Notes: a model not told the origin generated them from the letters alone. Numbered from the stretch's first letter, positions 1 through 9,152 are shown. The stretch is 40,415 nt of DNA from JAFGGG01 sp964638895 (GCA_964638895.1 CAZWYY010000037.1:1-40415), one strand, 5' to 3'. Numbers and translations are program-made.

Positions 1-614
1 AAACCCGTAGGCGCGCAGAGGCCGGCCGTTGTTATCTCGACGTATTTATATCCCGTGTCCGGGTTATAAAAGCATACGGCCCGGTTGGCGGGGAAACTCT
101 CAATGCCTTCGTAATCAAGATTTCTACCTATTAGCAGTTCACCGCCCACGGTAAGGCTGTTTCTTACGGCAAAGGAGCTGCACGCGCCCAAAGAAATACC
201 TGTTTTTGCGAACCGTCCGACCATTTTTTTAATGAGCCTGGGAATTAGTACCAATCCCACAATAGGATGATGGTAGGCCCGGAACACGGTTCTAAACCCC
301 AGTCCGCTGCCGTCCGCAATGCCCCTGATATGTTCGAGCATCTCCCGGGGTTGTGATTTTTTGGCCGGCCGGTAGATCACGATGTTCAGGTATAATGAAA
401 ACAGCCTGTCCGCCAACGACCTGTTTTTCCGCCTGCCATTGATGGGATTGGCGTAAAAGGGGAGAACGCCTTTAATGACCTTTTGTTTTAACAAGGCCCC
501 GTGTTGATACCCCATTTCATAGGCGGAGCCTTTAAAATGACAAACGGTTATAGTGCCGATTTCAGATTGCCGGGCTGCGGTAATGCATTTGTGGCGGGAT
601 ATCCGTCGGTTCAT
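1..614 (-). CDS. C45-type Ntn-hydrolase / acyltransferase, 3' end cut by window edge
   Basis: 204 residues are visible from an ATG at 614; the C-terminus lies beyond the left edge. The N-terminal part carries the family-like segment GSAYEMGYQHGALL (residues 29-42). A second segment, GACSSFAV (143-150), has Cys145 as the probable N-terminal nucleophile exposed by self-cleavage. It is followed by GRNLDYEG (163-170). This order matches peptidase family C45 (acyl-CoA:6-aminopenicillanate acyltransferase-like) and related choloylglycine/phospholipase-B-like hydrolases, which cleave or transfer amide-linked acyl groups. The natural substrate cannot be told from sequence. No signal peptide is obvious. 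The ribosome site before the ATG is weak. The gene lies 55 bases downstream of the flavoprotein fusion on the same strand, so co-transcription with it and marR is likely. Confidence 0.75.
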   Translation of the reverse strand, partial: MNRRISRHKCITAARQSEIGTITVCHFKGSAYEMGYQHGALLKQKVIKGVLPFYANPINGRRKNRSLADRLFSLYLNIVIYRPAKKSQPREMLEHIRGIADGSGLGFRTVFRAYHHPIVGLVLIPRLIKKMVGRFAKTGISLGACSSFAVRNSLTVGGELLIGRNLDYEGIESFPANRAVCFYNPDTGYKYVEITTAGLCAPTG

Positions 615-669
615 GGCTTACCATAAACGAATTTAAAAAAAATAAAAATACATTATGCAGGAAATTCAT

Positions 670-2370
670 TTAAGACCCCTGCGTCATCAGCCTTTTTGGA
701 TACCAGTTCTGGAATACCGCGGTGAACACAAACATGGGTACCAGCAGGATGTATCCCCCGATACGCCAGTACAGTTCCTCTCCCAATCCGTTTACGGACA
801 GGAAACTAAAAAGCGCGCAGAGCAGGAAGTAAAGCCCCCACACCCCGCAGATAATTTGATTGGTTTTCAGGAAAACCGGTGTGTGCCAAAGTTCCTTGGG
901 CAGGTTGGAGCGCGAGTACTCGCCTGTGAGCGTGAAGGTCGTCATCAATGAGCCCAGCCAGAGCGCGCCCAGGTACAGGTTGTCGAAGAAGATCGTGTTT
1001 TGCGTATAGAGGGCGATACCGCCGATTTTCAGCCCCGCAGCGATTATTAGATATATGGCCGAGCCGGTTTCGAAGAGGGTGGGCCTGTTGGTTAGAAGGT
1101 GGTAGAAAAAGATCAGACTCGCGATGCCCGCCGCCGCCGCAAAGGCTTCAGAGGTTGCCGTAAGGCTGCCCCAGATCCATTTTACCATCCAGGGGATGAA
1201 TATGATATTCATCCAAAGCATTCCCGGAATATTAAGGGGGCCGCGCCGGCCGTTTGCGTCCTCCATGGGTTTTTGCGCGGCGGGTTTCTTCCCCCCGAAT
1301 AGTTCCCCCATCTTCATCAGCAAGGCAAGCTCGCCGTCCACTTTCATTTTTCCCTCCATCACCGCCTGCTGCCCGTTAAGCTTACGTGTTCCGATATCTA
1401 TCCAGGTTTGTCCGTCGGTGGTGAGGGTAAGCGTGGGGTTTTCTACGCGGCCCGCGTACGCCCGGCACTCACCGTCTTTTACGGCCAGAAAATAGGGGGA
1501 ACCGTCCAGCAGAAACTGCATGCCGGCCTCCAAACCGGGGACGGCCCCCGGATTGTACCTCAAAGCCATACCGGCCAAAAAGGATTTTACGCCCCCGTCA
1601 CTCAGTTTCAGTATTTTTGCCGAGGCCGGGATTTGTATTTTTTTATTTTCCTGCGGCGCAAAGGATTTCCAGTAGCTGTTGCCTATTTTATGGAACTGGG
1701 TTAAGGCGGCCGCGGAAAACGTGGTGCGCCTGATTATGTCACGGTTGGTTTGTTCGCTAATATTCCCTTTTTGCCCAACTTCATAACCTGCTTTTTCCAC
1801 AAGCGTATAAAGATCCGTGTAGGCCGCCTGCATCTCTTCCCTGTGCATGGGTTCGGCGCCGCCGATAAGAATGCTGCCCGTGAATTTGGCCTGTTCGGAG
1901 CCGAAGCTTTTCTCGAACGTGCTTACAAGCGCGTCAAAATGAGACCGCTCCGGAAAACCGGCCGTTGCGATCAGGAATACCCTGCTTTTCCTGTCGGGGT
2001 TGCGGGAGGGGTGTCCGGTTCGGCCGTTCCGTTCAATAAGTTCCGGCCGGACCAGGGGAAGCTGTCTGTCGATAAGGTTTTTTACAATTCCCGGCATACT
2101 GAAGTAGTACAGGGGGAAGGCGTACACAATCAGATCGGCCTTCTCAATTTTGGGAAGGATCATGTCCATGTCATCCCTGTGCACACAGCGTCCCGGGGTT
2201 TTAAGCCAGCAGGTAAAACAACCGCGGCAGGGATTTATAGCACAATCCCGGACCAGAACCTCATCGGTTGTGCATCCGGCCAGCGCCAGACCGTTTATAA
2301 AGTGTTGGGCCACATGGTAGGATGAAGACCTCCGTCCCCGTGGGCTGCCTAGTAATATTAATGCGTTCAT
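670..2370 (-). CDS. NADPH-dependent FMN reductase-like / SCP2 / membrane-domain fusion protein
   Basis: 566 residues with three parts. Residues 1-200 resemble the flavodoxin-fold NAD(P)H-dependent FMN reductase or iron-sulfur flavoprotein family: LLGSPRGRRSSS near the N-terminus for FMN phosphate, and a cysteine cluster at Cys48, Cys51, Cys54 and Cys62 followed by DDM. Residues about 262-360 look like an SCP2 sterol-carrier lipid-binding domain (GMALRYNPG, then TLTTDGQTWIDI and MKVDGELALLMKM). Residues about 383-560 hold about six hydrophobic helices. A membrane-anchored redox enzyme acting on a lipid-soluble substrate such as a quinone or isoprenoid is a reasonable inference, not a demonstrated role. 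GGAGGG precedes the ATG. The start overlaps the marR stop by four bases (ATGA), so translation is probably coupled and MarR likely controls it. Confidence 0.75.
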   Translation of the reverse strand: MNALILLGSPRGRRSSSYHVAQHFINGLALAGCTTDEVLVRDCAINPCRGCFTCWLKTPGRCVHRDDMDMILPKIEKADLIVYAFPLYYFSMPGIVKNLIDRQLPLVRPELIERNGRTGHPSRNPDRKSRVFLIATAGFPERSHFDALVSTFEKSFGSEQAKFTGSILIGGAEPMHREEMQAAYTDLYTLVEKAGYEVGQKGNISEQTNRDIIRRTTFSAAALTQFHKIGNSYWKSFAPQENKKIQIPASAKILKLSDGGVKSFLAGMALRYNPGAVPGLEAGMQFLLDGSPYFLAVKDGECRAYAGRVENPTLTLTTDGQTWIDIGTRKLNGQQAVMEGKMKVDGELALLMKMGELFGGKKPAAQKPMEDANGRRGPLNIPGMLWMNIIFIPWMVKWIWGSLTATSEAFAAAAGIASLIFFYHLLTNRPTLFETGSAIYLIIAAGLKIGGIALYTQNTIFFDNLYLGALWLGSLMTTFTLTGEYSRSNLPKELWHTPVFLKTNQIICGVWGLYFLLCALFSFLSVNGLGEELYWRIGGYILLVPMFVFTAVFQNWYPKRLMTQGS

Positions 2371-2858
2371 TTTGTTTTCCCTCCAATGTTCTCGATCATG
2401 CCGACTACGAACCGGCTCATGAGTTTGAGATTTTCAGTGCCGAGTTCACTCTCAAGTCTTACGCATGATTGTTTAAAGCTTGCGATGGCCCGCGCCAGAA
2501 GCTCCCCGCCTTTTTCCGTGATCGCGAGGCTGTAAGAGCGCCTGTCTCCCTTGTCCGGATGCCGGGTAATGGCCTCCTGCTTTTCCAGCCTGTCCAGCAC
2601 CCTGGTGATTTTTGCCGGCGGCATCAGGGATGAGGCCGCCAGAATCGTGGGTGTGGCCTTCACGTGGTGAGCAATACTGAAAAGCGTCTCAAACTCATGC
2701 ACTCCCATACCAAGGGGTCCGAACACCCGCTTTTCTCCCGTCTCGAACAGTAGTCTGCCCAGATGAATGATGGCCACTATCAACATGGCCGGCTCGCTGA
2801 TTGTCTTCAGTTTCTCCCAGGCAATTTCATATGAAAAATTATTATTTAAAACTATCAT
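2367..2858 (-). CDS. MarR-family transcriptional regulator
   Basis: 163 residues. A winged helix-turn-helix occupies the centre (ATPTILAASSLMPPAKITRV, then LDRLEKQEAITR) with the wing HPDKGDRRSYSLAITEKG, the typical MarR signature. Flanking helices would form the dimer interface. MarR proteins repress neighbouring genes and release DNA on binding small phenolic or hydrophobic ligands. Here the target is probably its own operon with the FMN-reductase fusion. The ATG at 2858 is chosen over an in-frame TTG at 2894 because the latter lies inside the -35 box of a consensus promoter. No ribosome site precedes the ATG, which fits a leaderless message. Confidence 0.88.
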   Translation of the reverse strand: MIVLNNNFSYEIAWEKLKTISEPAMLIVAIIHLGRLLFETGEKRVFGPLGMGVHEFETLFSIAHHVKATPTILAASSLMPPAKITRVLDRLEKQEAITRHPDKGDRRSYSLAITEKGGELLARAIASFKQSCVRLESELGTENLKLMSRFVVGMIENIGGKTK

Positions 2859-2865
2859 AAATGAA

Positions 2866-2894
2866 AATATATAAAATAGAAATAAAAATGTCAA
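2866..2894 (-). promoter_or_regulatory. sigma70-type promoter of the marR operon
   Basis: On the minus strand TTGACA (2894-2889) is followed after 17 bases by TATATT (2871-2866). The marR ATG starts seven bases after the -10 box, just where transcription should begin, so the message would have no or almost no 5' leader. Confidence 0.7.
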
Positions 2895-3097
2895 GATAAA
2901 TTTTAAAAATAATTATCCGGTCTCGCCGGAGGTCGTAATAAAATATTCCCGTAAGGTCTTTTCATACTTGCGGATTTGCAGTATCATAGTAATTAAATCA
3001 TCATTCCATTTCATAAAAATATTCAAAATGTACCTGAAAACTACGCAGACCAGGGATACAATCTAACGGTGCCCCCGATTTGTGGGAGTGAGATGGT

Positions 3098-6000
3098 ATG
3101 GGAACAGATAAAAAAAAATATACCATTGGCTTCTTGTTCGATTATCTGTATGAAGACTACACAAACCAGATTTTCAACAATATCTTAAAAACATGCCGGG
3201 AGCATGACCTCAATTTTATCGGATTCGGCGGGGGAACACTCAAGGCATCGGCCTATAAATACAGGGACCAGAAAAACGTCATCTTTGATCTGGCCGGAAA
3301 ACATACCTTGGATGGGATTATCGCGCTTACGGGAGTATTCGGCAATTTTGTGTCGCAAAATCGGGTAAAAACGCTGCTTGGCACATACACCGGTATTCCG
3401 ATTGTAAGCATCGGCCTCTCGATCAGCGGCATGAAAAACGTCACCAATGTAATAATTGACAACAACAGCGGAATGGAGTCCCTGCTTTCCCACCTCATTG
3501 AAACACACAACCGCCGCCGGCTGGCCTTTATCAAGGGAGCCTTTAACAATTATGACGCCATCAGGAGGTTCGAATCCTATAAGCGGGTTTTAGCCCGTTA
3601 TAATATTCCACTTGATAACGACCTGATTGTGGACGGCAACTTCGATTATTTTTATGGGATAGAAGCCGTTAAAATTCTCCTGGATAAAAGAAACGTGACC
3701 CCCAACGCCCTGGTCAGCGCGAACGACGCCATGGCCATTTATGCCATGCATGAGCTGCAAAAACGCGGTTTTCGCGTGCCTGAGGATGTGGTAGTGACCG
3801 GGTTCGACGATATCGGCATGTGCCTGGCCGTAAAACCGCGTCTTACTACCGTGAAACAATCCTTTTTTGACATCGGCAGGGTAAGTGTCGAGACAATTCT
3901 CTCCATGCTGCGGGCGGAATATGTGCCGAAGAATATTGTTCTGCCCAGTAAACTGATCGTAAGGGAATCATGCGGTTGCTCCGAGCTGGAAATTCTGGGC
4001 GACATTATGCGCTTCGGTTCCGCGCAGACCCGCAAACCCGTACCTGTGAAAGGCCCGGAACGGGTTACGGCCCTGGTACAAGAGGAACTTCCCAACCTGG
4101 CCGGAATTATCGATCCGCGCGAGGAACTGGCCGTGTTGTTGAAGCATAATCTCAGTAAAAACAGCCTGCTTGTATTTTTCAAACAGCTGTTTATCCGGCT
4201 TTTTGAACAGGGAATCGAGCTTGATGACGTGTACCGGTTTTCCCTGCTCCTTTTCAATGCGGTGTTGGAAAATCTGAATTATAAACAGAAGGTACAAAAG
4301 ATATCCGCGGTATGGCCGGACATTCTGGTGTTGGCGGGCATCATTAACAATAATTACCATTCCGGCCGGAGGGTGGAGCTTCGCAAAGAAGAGGAGGTTG
4401 TGTTTCGAATAAATGAGGAGTTCATAAATACCTTCGATCTTTCGCAGCTTAAAAAAATAATTCTTTCACAACTGCCCAAGCTCCCTATCAGGAGTCTGTA
4501 TCTATGCCTGTATGACAATCAAACCAGGGACACCTCCAGGTTGTTTCTGCAATACAGCCTGGACGGGAAAAAGAAGAAATTAAAGCGGGATACGTTTCCT
4601 TCCCATCACCTGCTGCCGACGCGGCTTGATCCCAAGCCGGGCTTTGAATATATGGTTATGGCCCTTTATTTTAAAAGGGAGCATTTCGGGTATATCCTGT
4701 TCGAGATAAGCACGCCCAACGGTTCCATTTACGAGACGTTGGCCACCCAAATCAGCAGTGCGATCAAAGGAGCCATGCTGACCAAAGAGATTAATGAGTA
4801 CACCCATACCCTGAAACAAAAAGTTCAGGAACGAACCAAAGAACTGGAAGAAGCCAACCGGAAGCTGAAAGAACTCGATTCCGTAAAGAGTGACTTTATT
4901 GCCAATATTACCCATGATTTCAGGTCACCTCTTACCGCCGTGTTGAATATCGCCGATCTGGCGTTAAAAACCAAGCAAACGGATGCAAAGAGAATAGAAG
5001 AGGATTTTCAGATAATCTATGACGCCTCCGTAAAACTGAAAAAAACAATCGATAGACTGCTGGAACTCGCAAGAATGGACGCCCAGGGCATCACGCTGCG
5101 GATCAGCAAGGTTGATGTTGTAGCCATGCTGAAAAGCATCATCGATTTTTATTCTTCCTCGGTTATCGGTAGCGGAATCAAGATTATAAAAAAACTGCCT
5201 GACCATGAAATTGATAACTTTTATACCGATCCTGAGAAGTTCGAGGAGGTGATCAACAACCTTATGTCCAATGCGGTTAAGTTCGTTGATCCCGAAAGCG
5301 GAATCATCAATATTTCACTTGAAGACAAAAAGGACAAGTTAAGAATAATTGTGGAGGATAACGGAATAGGTATTCCACAGGAAAAACTTGGCGTCATTTT
5401 TAACAGGTTCGAGCAGGCGCATAAAGAGAAGAACAGTTTCTACAGGGGAACAGGAATCGGCCTGGCCTTTGCCAAACAACTGGTAGCCTACATGAAGGGT
5501 GAGATAGGCGTGGAATCCGCGGGCCTGGGCATGGGCTCACGTTTTATTGTGGAGTTTAAAAAAGGCAGAGAGATCTTCAATGAAAATGATTTTTATAACG
5601 GGGAAATATCTGCCAGAAAATACAATGACGATAAAATCCTGATTCAGGCGGATTTAAAAAGCAGAATGGAACGCCAGGAGATCTTTGCGCACCTCGAGGA
5701 TCTGAACAAGGAGGGCGAGTTCGATTACCGGAAAGGAAAGATCCTAATAATCGAAGATGATATCAATATACGCAAAGTTATCGCCCAGTACCTGCTTTGC
5801 GACTCATATAAAAACTTTATTCAGGCCGCCAATGGGAAACAAGGACTGGAGGCGGTATATGAATACCATCCCGACATGATTATCTGTGATTATAACATGC
5901 CGGAGATGAAAGGGGACGTATTCCACGACACCATTCTGGCCAACCCGAATTTCAAACATATCCCCTGTATTTTTTTATCCGCTATTGCCGACGATAAAAT

Positions 6001-6820
6001 TATTACGGAAAGAAGGCGGAAAGGCGCGGGCGCCTATTTAAAAAAGCCTATCGATGAAAAGGACTTCCTGCTGACCGTTGATCAGCATCTGCAAAAGTAT
6101 TTCGAATACCTGGAAACCGTACGCCTGGCCACTATAGATGAGCTGACCGGTTTGCAAAACAAACGCGCCGTGTACAAAGAGTTGACGCATGAATTATTTA
6201 TCCGCCGTTACAGGGACCTCTCCGTTATGTTTATGGATCTGGATCATTTCAAGCTGATAAACGACACCCACGGGCATCCGGCGGGGGATACCATTCTGGG
6301 AGCGACGGGGAAACTGCTCAAGACCTCCCTGCGCAACTATGATATCGCCGGACGCTACGGCGGTGATGAGTTTGTTGTTATTCTTCCCGAAACCAGTCTT
6401 AAAAACGCGATGAACGTGGCGCAGGGGCTGCGTGAAAAACTCAGTTCCAGGAGGGTTGAATATGGCGGCGGGGCGTTCAGTGTTACCACCAGCCTGGGTG
6501 TGTCGTCACTACGGGATAACGCCGGATTCTTGCAGGAAACCCTGGGCCTGGGGAATTTAAAGGACATTTTCGAGGTTCGGGAGACAAAACAGGCGGACTG
6601 GAAGAAAATTGAGACGTATAAATTGAAAATTGCCGATCTGCTTATTAAAATGGCAGATAAGGCGTTGTATGCGGCCAAACAGACGAGCTGCCGCGCGTGT
6701 GGTTATGCTTCCGCAAAACAGTCACAATGGAACAACTCCCGGTGTCCGCGCTGCGGTGGAACGGAGATAATAAACGGGCGGAACCGGGTTGTGGCTTTTA
6801 ACGGCGTAGGCCCCGATTAA
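3098..6820 (+). CDS. Hybrid sensor: LacI-like sensor, histidine kinase, receiver, GGDEF, zinc ribbon
   Basis: 1240 residues with no signal peptide or membrane segment, so cytoplasmic. Residues 1-294 form a periplasmic-binding-protein-like sugar sensor as in LacI regulators, but without the DNA-binding headpiece; it ends in the familiar LIVRESCGC. A middle region (about 430-560, perhaps GAF-like) and a coiled coil lead to the HisKA box with His606 (NITHDFRSPL) and an HATPase (DNGIGIP, GTGIGLAFA). A receiver follows with Asp931 (ICDYNMPEM). The GGDEF domain has an intact GGDEF at 1088-1092 and a c-di-GMP inhibitory RNYD (1079-1082) exactly five residues before it. Two CxxC pairs (1198/1201 and 1216/1219) make a C-terminal zinc ribbon. 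It could couple a sugar-like ligand to phosphotransfer and c-di-GMP synthesis. GGGAG lies before the ATG. Confidence 0.9.
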   Translation: MGTDKKKYTIGFLFDYLYEDYTNQIFNNILKTCREHDLNFIGFGGGTLKASAYKYRDQKNVIFDLAGKHTLDGIIALTGVFGNFVSQNRVKTLLGTYTGIPIVSIGLSISGMKNVTNVIIDNNSGMESLLSHLIETHNRRRLAFIKGAFNNYDAIRRFESYKRVLARYNIPLDNDLIVDGNFDYFYGIEAVKILLDKRNVTPNALVSANDAMAIYAMHELQKRGFRVPEDVVVTGFDDIGMCLAVKPRLTTVKQSFFDIGRVSVETILSMLRAEYVPKNIVLPSKLIVRESCGCSELEILGDIMRFGSAQTRKPVPVKGPERVTALVQEELPNLAGIIDPREELAVLLKHNLSKNSLLVFFKQLFIRLFEQGIELDDVYRFSLLLFNAVLENLNYKQKVQKISAVWPDILVLAGIINNNYHSGRRVELRKEEEVVFRINEEFINTFDLSQLKKIILSQLPKLPIRSLYLCLYDNQTRDTSRLFLQYSLDGKKKKLKRDTFPSHHLLPTRLDPKPGFEYMVMALYFKREHFGYILFEISTPNGSIYETLATQISSAIKGAMLTKEINEYTHTLKQKVQERTKELEEANRKLKELDSVKSDFIANITHDFRSPLTAVLNIADLALKTKQTDAKRIEEDFQIIYDASVKLKKTIDRLLELARMDAQGITLRISKVDVVAMLKSIIDFYSSSVIGSGIKIIKKLPDHEIDNFYTDPEKFEEVINNLMSNAVKFVDPESGIINISLEDKKDKLRIIVEDNGIGIPQEKLGVIFNRFEQAHKEKNSFYRGTGIGLAFAKQLVAYMKGEIGVESAGLGMGSRFIVEFKKGREIFNENDFYNGEISARKYNDDKILIQADLKSRMERQEIFAHLEDLNKEGEFDYRKGKILIIEDDINIRKVIAQYLLCDSYKNFIQAANGKQGLEAVYEYHPDMIICDYNMPEMKGDVFHDTILANPNFKHIPCIFLSAIADDKIITERRRKGAGAYLKKPIDEKDFLLTVDQHLQKYFEYLETVRLATIDELTGLQNKRAVYKELTHELFIRRYRDLSVMFMDLDHFKLINDTHGHPAGDTILGATGKLLKTSLRNYDIAGRYGGDEFVVILPETSLKNAMNVAQGLREKLSSRRVEYGGGAFSVTTSLGVSSLRDNAGFLQETLGLGNLKDIFEVRETKQADWKKIETYKLKIADLLIKMADKALYAAKQTSCRACGYASAKQSQWNNSRCPRCGGTEIINGRNRVVAFNGVGPD

Positions 6821-6840
6821 GGGTCGGCCGAGGGCGCTGC

Positions 6841-7413
6841 TTAGGATAAAAAACCGATTTTTTTATCCTTTAAAAAATCCCTTCCCCTGGCACCCGAAAC
6901 GCGGATAAAAAATGCCATTGGTAAACATAACAGGTAGACCAGGAGAAAACGCAGGCTGTGCCCCTTTGGCCGCACCCCGCGTTGGCGCGCCTCCACCGTA
7001 TTGCTGATCATATTACCCGCATACAATATACGGATAATTGTTTCCAGATGTTTTGTTTTTTCTTCCCCGTAATAGGCAACCACGCGGGCCCTTATACCGC
7101 CGCCGGGACGTCCTGCGGTCTGTGCCCAATGCTGGCCGTATAATAGCGCCACATACTCATACTCCGGGAAATCTCCCAGCTCACCCTTCAATAGGCGGAT
7201 CACCTCACCACCGCTTACCCCTTTCTCTAGGGCGAATTTTGTGTGCAGGTAGGAACAGTTCACGCAGTTAGTGACCCCGGAAACCGCAAGCCGCACCTTT
7301 TCGGCCAAAGCCGGGGTTATTGTATGCAGTTTATTTGTATGATTGGGTATGGACCTCAATAGTGAAAACAGCCGGCCCGGGCTTGTTAAAAAACGTTTTT
7401 TATATGCCCTCAT
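6841..7413 (-). CDS. AhpD-like / carboxymuconolactone decarboxylase-family protein
   Basis: 190 residues from the ATG at 7413. The motif CVNCSYLH (Cys50, Cys53, His57) is the CxxCxxxH redox centre of the AhpD-like fold, used in peroxidase-type thiol chemistry. The rest of the core (LLKGELGDFPEYEYVALLYGQHW in two pieces) is helical and matches this family. A hydrophobic stretch near the C-terminus (LRFLLVYLLCLPMAFFI) is unusual and may dock on the membrane. An in-frame TTG at 7512 would add 33 basic residues and cannot be ruled out. The gene converges on the big sensor, whose stop lies only 20 bases away, and diverges from the short-chain dehydrogenase. Confidence 0.72.
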   Translation of the reverse strand: MRAYKKRFLTSPGRLFSLLRSIPNHTNKLHTITPALAEKVRLAVSGVTNCVNCSYLHTKFALEKGVSGGEVIRLLKGELGDFPEYEYVALLYGQHWAQTAGRPGGGIRARVVAYYGEEKTKHLETIIRILYAGNMISNTVEARQRGVRPKGHSLRFLLVYLLCLPMAFFIRVSGARGRDFLKDKKIGFLS

Positions 7414-7540
7414 TATATGGAATTTAGCAACACTTTCAGGTAAAAGTAAAGGGGAAGCTGCGGGGAATTTTTTTTTGGACTTGAACAAATAAATCCTTTT
7501 TATAATAATCAAAACCTAAAGCACACAATGAGGAGTGATA

Positions 7541-8347
7541 ATGAAGACTATTCTGATCACCGGCGCCTCTTCGGGCATCGGCAGGGCCACGGCGGTTTAC
7601 ATGCAGAAAAAGGGTTGGAACGTGGCCGCCACCATGCGTTCACCGCGGAAGGAAGCAGGCTTGACCGGCCTGTCGGGGGTTAAATGCTTTGAGCTTGACG
7701 TAACGCGACCCCAGACCATAAGATCCGCTTTTTCCCAGGCCATAAAGGCCTTCGGACGCATTGATGTGGTGGTGAACAACGCGGGCTTCAGCCTGCTGGG
7801 CCCTTTTGAAACCACCCCTCCCGCCGAGATCGAGCGACAATACAGCACGAACGTGTTCGGTCTCATGAACGTAGTGCGGGAGATCCTTCCCCATTTCAGG
7901 AAGAACAGGGGCGGGACCATTATCAACATCTCCTCCATCGGCGGCCGCGTGGGCTTTCCCCTCTATTCCCTATATAACAGCACCAAGTTCGCGGTTGAGG
8001 GTTTTTCCGAGGCGGTGCAGCATGAGCTTTCCCCCTTGGGAATCCGCGTCAAGATTATCGAGCCCGGGGTGATTAAAACCGATTTCTACGGGCGTTCCAT
8101 GGCGCGTACCCACACACCGGGCCTGGCTGACTATGACGCCTATGTCGAGCGCACGCAGAAAAAACTTATGGCCATGGAAAAAGGCGGGATTGCACCGGAC
8201 AAAGTGGCAAAGAAAATTTATAAGGCGGCCAAATCAAAAGGCCGGCGTATGCGCTACAGTGTGGGCGCGGACGCTAAGGCCGTGCTTTTTATACGAAGAA
8301 TGATGCCCTTCAGGTTCTTGCGCTGGATGCTGCGCAGGATTTTTTAA
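7541..8347 (+). CDS. Short-chain dehydrogenase/reductase (SDR)
   Basis: 268 residues. The Rossmann motif TGASSGIG (7-14), NNAG (79-82), the SS pair near 131-132 and YNSTK (Tyr145, Lys149) give a complete classical SDR active site. A basic residue after the glycine motif and TMRSPRK near 31-37 suggest NADPH preference. The C-terminal extension is basic (RRMRYSVGADAKAVLFIRRM) and resembles SDRs acting on lipids or ketones, but the substrate is unknown. The ATG at 7541 follows AGGAG (7531-7535) by five bases; an in-frame GTG at 7535 lies within that ribosome site and is rejected. It is divergent from the AhpD-like gene. Confidence 0.88.
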   Translation: MKTILITGASSGIGRATAVYMQKKGWNVAATMRSPRKEAGLTGLSGVKCFELDVTRPQTIRSAFSQAIKAFGRIDVVVNNAGFSLLGPFETTPPAEIERQYSTNVFGLMNVVREILPHFRKNRGGTIINISSIGGRVGFPLYSLYNSTKFAVEGFSEAVQHELSPLGIRVKIIEPGVIKTDFYGRSMARTHTPGLADYDAYVERTQKKLMAMEKGGIAPDKVAKKIYKAAKSKGRRMRYSVGADAKAVLFIRRMMPFRFLRWMLRRIF

Positions 8348-8428
8348 CATAACGATATCCTGGAGAGACATTTATCCGGCTTTGATCCGCCGGTCGCGTG
8401 AAATATCCGGGGCAAGTGGGAGCTGCCG

Positions 8429-9142
8429 GTGTCTGGAATTGACGAACCCGATGAATACCGGTACAGTGAAAAACCTATGGCTGAGTCGAAAATAGGGATT
8501 GTCATCGTAGACGATCACCATGTGGTTATTAACGGCCTGAAGGTCCTGCTTCTTCCTTCAGAACATATCGAGGTCATGGGCACGGCGCACAACGCCGAGC
8601 AGTTGTTTGCCTTATTAAAGGGTATTACGCCGGATATCATTTTATTGGATCTGATTCTCCCGCGGGTTTCCGGGATTGAGATCACCAAAAGATTAAAAAA
8701 GGAGTACCCACAGCTTAAAATTATTATTTTTACGGGCAATACTCCCGAAGACATGATCATCGAAGCCCTTGAGGCCGGGGCTTTGGGAGTTATTCCCAAG
8801 AATTCCACCCAGGACGAACTGATCGAATCAATCCACAAGACCTACAACGGAGAGGAGTATTTCGGGGAGAAGATTATCCATTCCCTGATAAAGGCCCTTA
8901 TCAACAAGTCCGGTAAAAACGCGGAAGGCAAAAAAACGGTTCCCGATATTTTGACCGCCAGGGAAAAGGAAATCGTGTCCCTGTTCGCCGAAGGTTATAC
9001 GTACAAAGAGATTGCCTTCAAGCTTTCGATCAGCGTCCATATCGTGGAATCGCACAAGATTAAAATACTGAAGAAACTCGGTTTAAAAACCATAATTGAC
9101 CTGGTAAAATACGCCATAAAAAATAAACTCATTGATATTTAA
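8429..9142 (+). CDS. NarL/LuxR-type response regulator
   Basis: 237 residues. An N-terminal receiver has the acidic pair in VIVDDHH and the phospho-acceptor Asp74 in ILLDLILPRV. The C-terminal LuxR-type helix-turn-helix is LTAREKEIVSLFAEGYTYKE followed by IAFKLSISVHIVESHK. Phosphorylation by the kinase encoded directly downstream should switch DNA binding. The GTG start at 8429 is supported by GGGAG six bases upstream; ATG at 8477 is an alternative without a ribosome site. The kinase gene starts 10 bases after the stop, so the two are almost certainly co-translated and form a cognate pair. Confidence 0.9.
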   Translation: MSGIDEPDEYRYSEKPMAESKIGIVIVDDHHVVINGLKVLLLPSEHIEVMGTAHNAEQLFALLKGITPDIILLDLILPRVSGIEITKRLKKEYPQLKIIIFTGNTPEDMIIEALEAGALGVIPKNSTQDELIESIHKTYNGEEYFGEKIIHSLIKALINKSGKNAEGKKTVPDILTAREKEIVSLFAEGYTYKEIAFKLSISVHIVESHKIKILKKLGLKTIIDLVKYAIKNKLIDI

Positions 9143-9152
9143 AGGCGGCTCT

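Noticed and set aside
2859..2894. Longer MarR product from TTG at 2894
   Set aside because: The TTG overlaps the -35 box of the consensus promoter, so the transcript would not include it.
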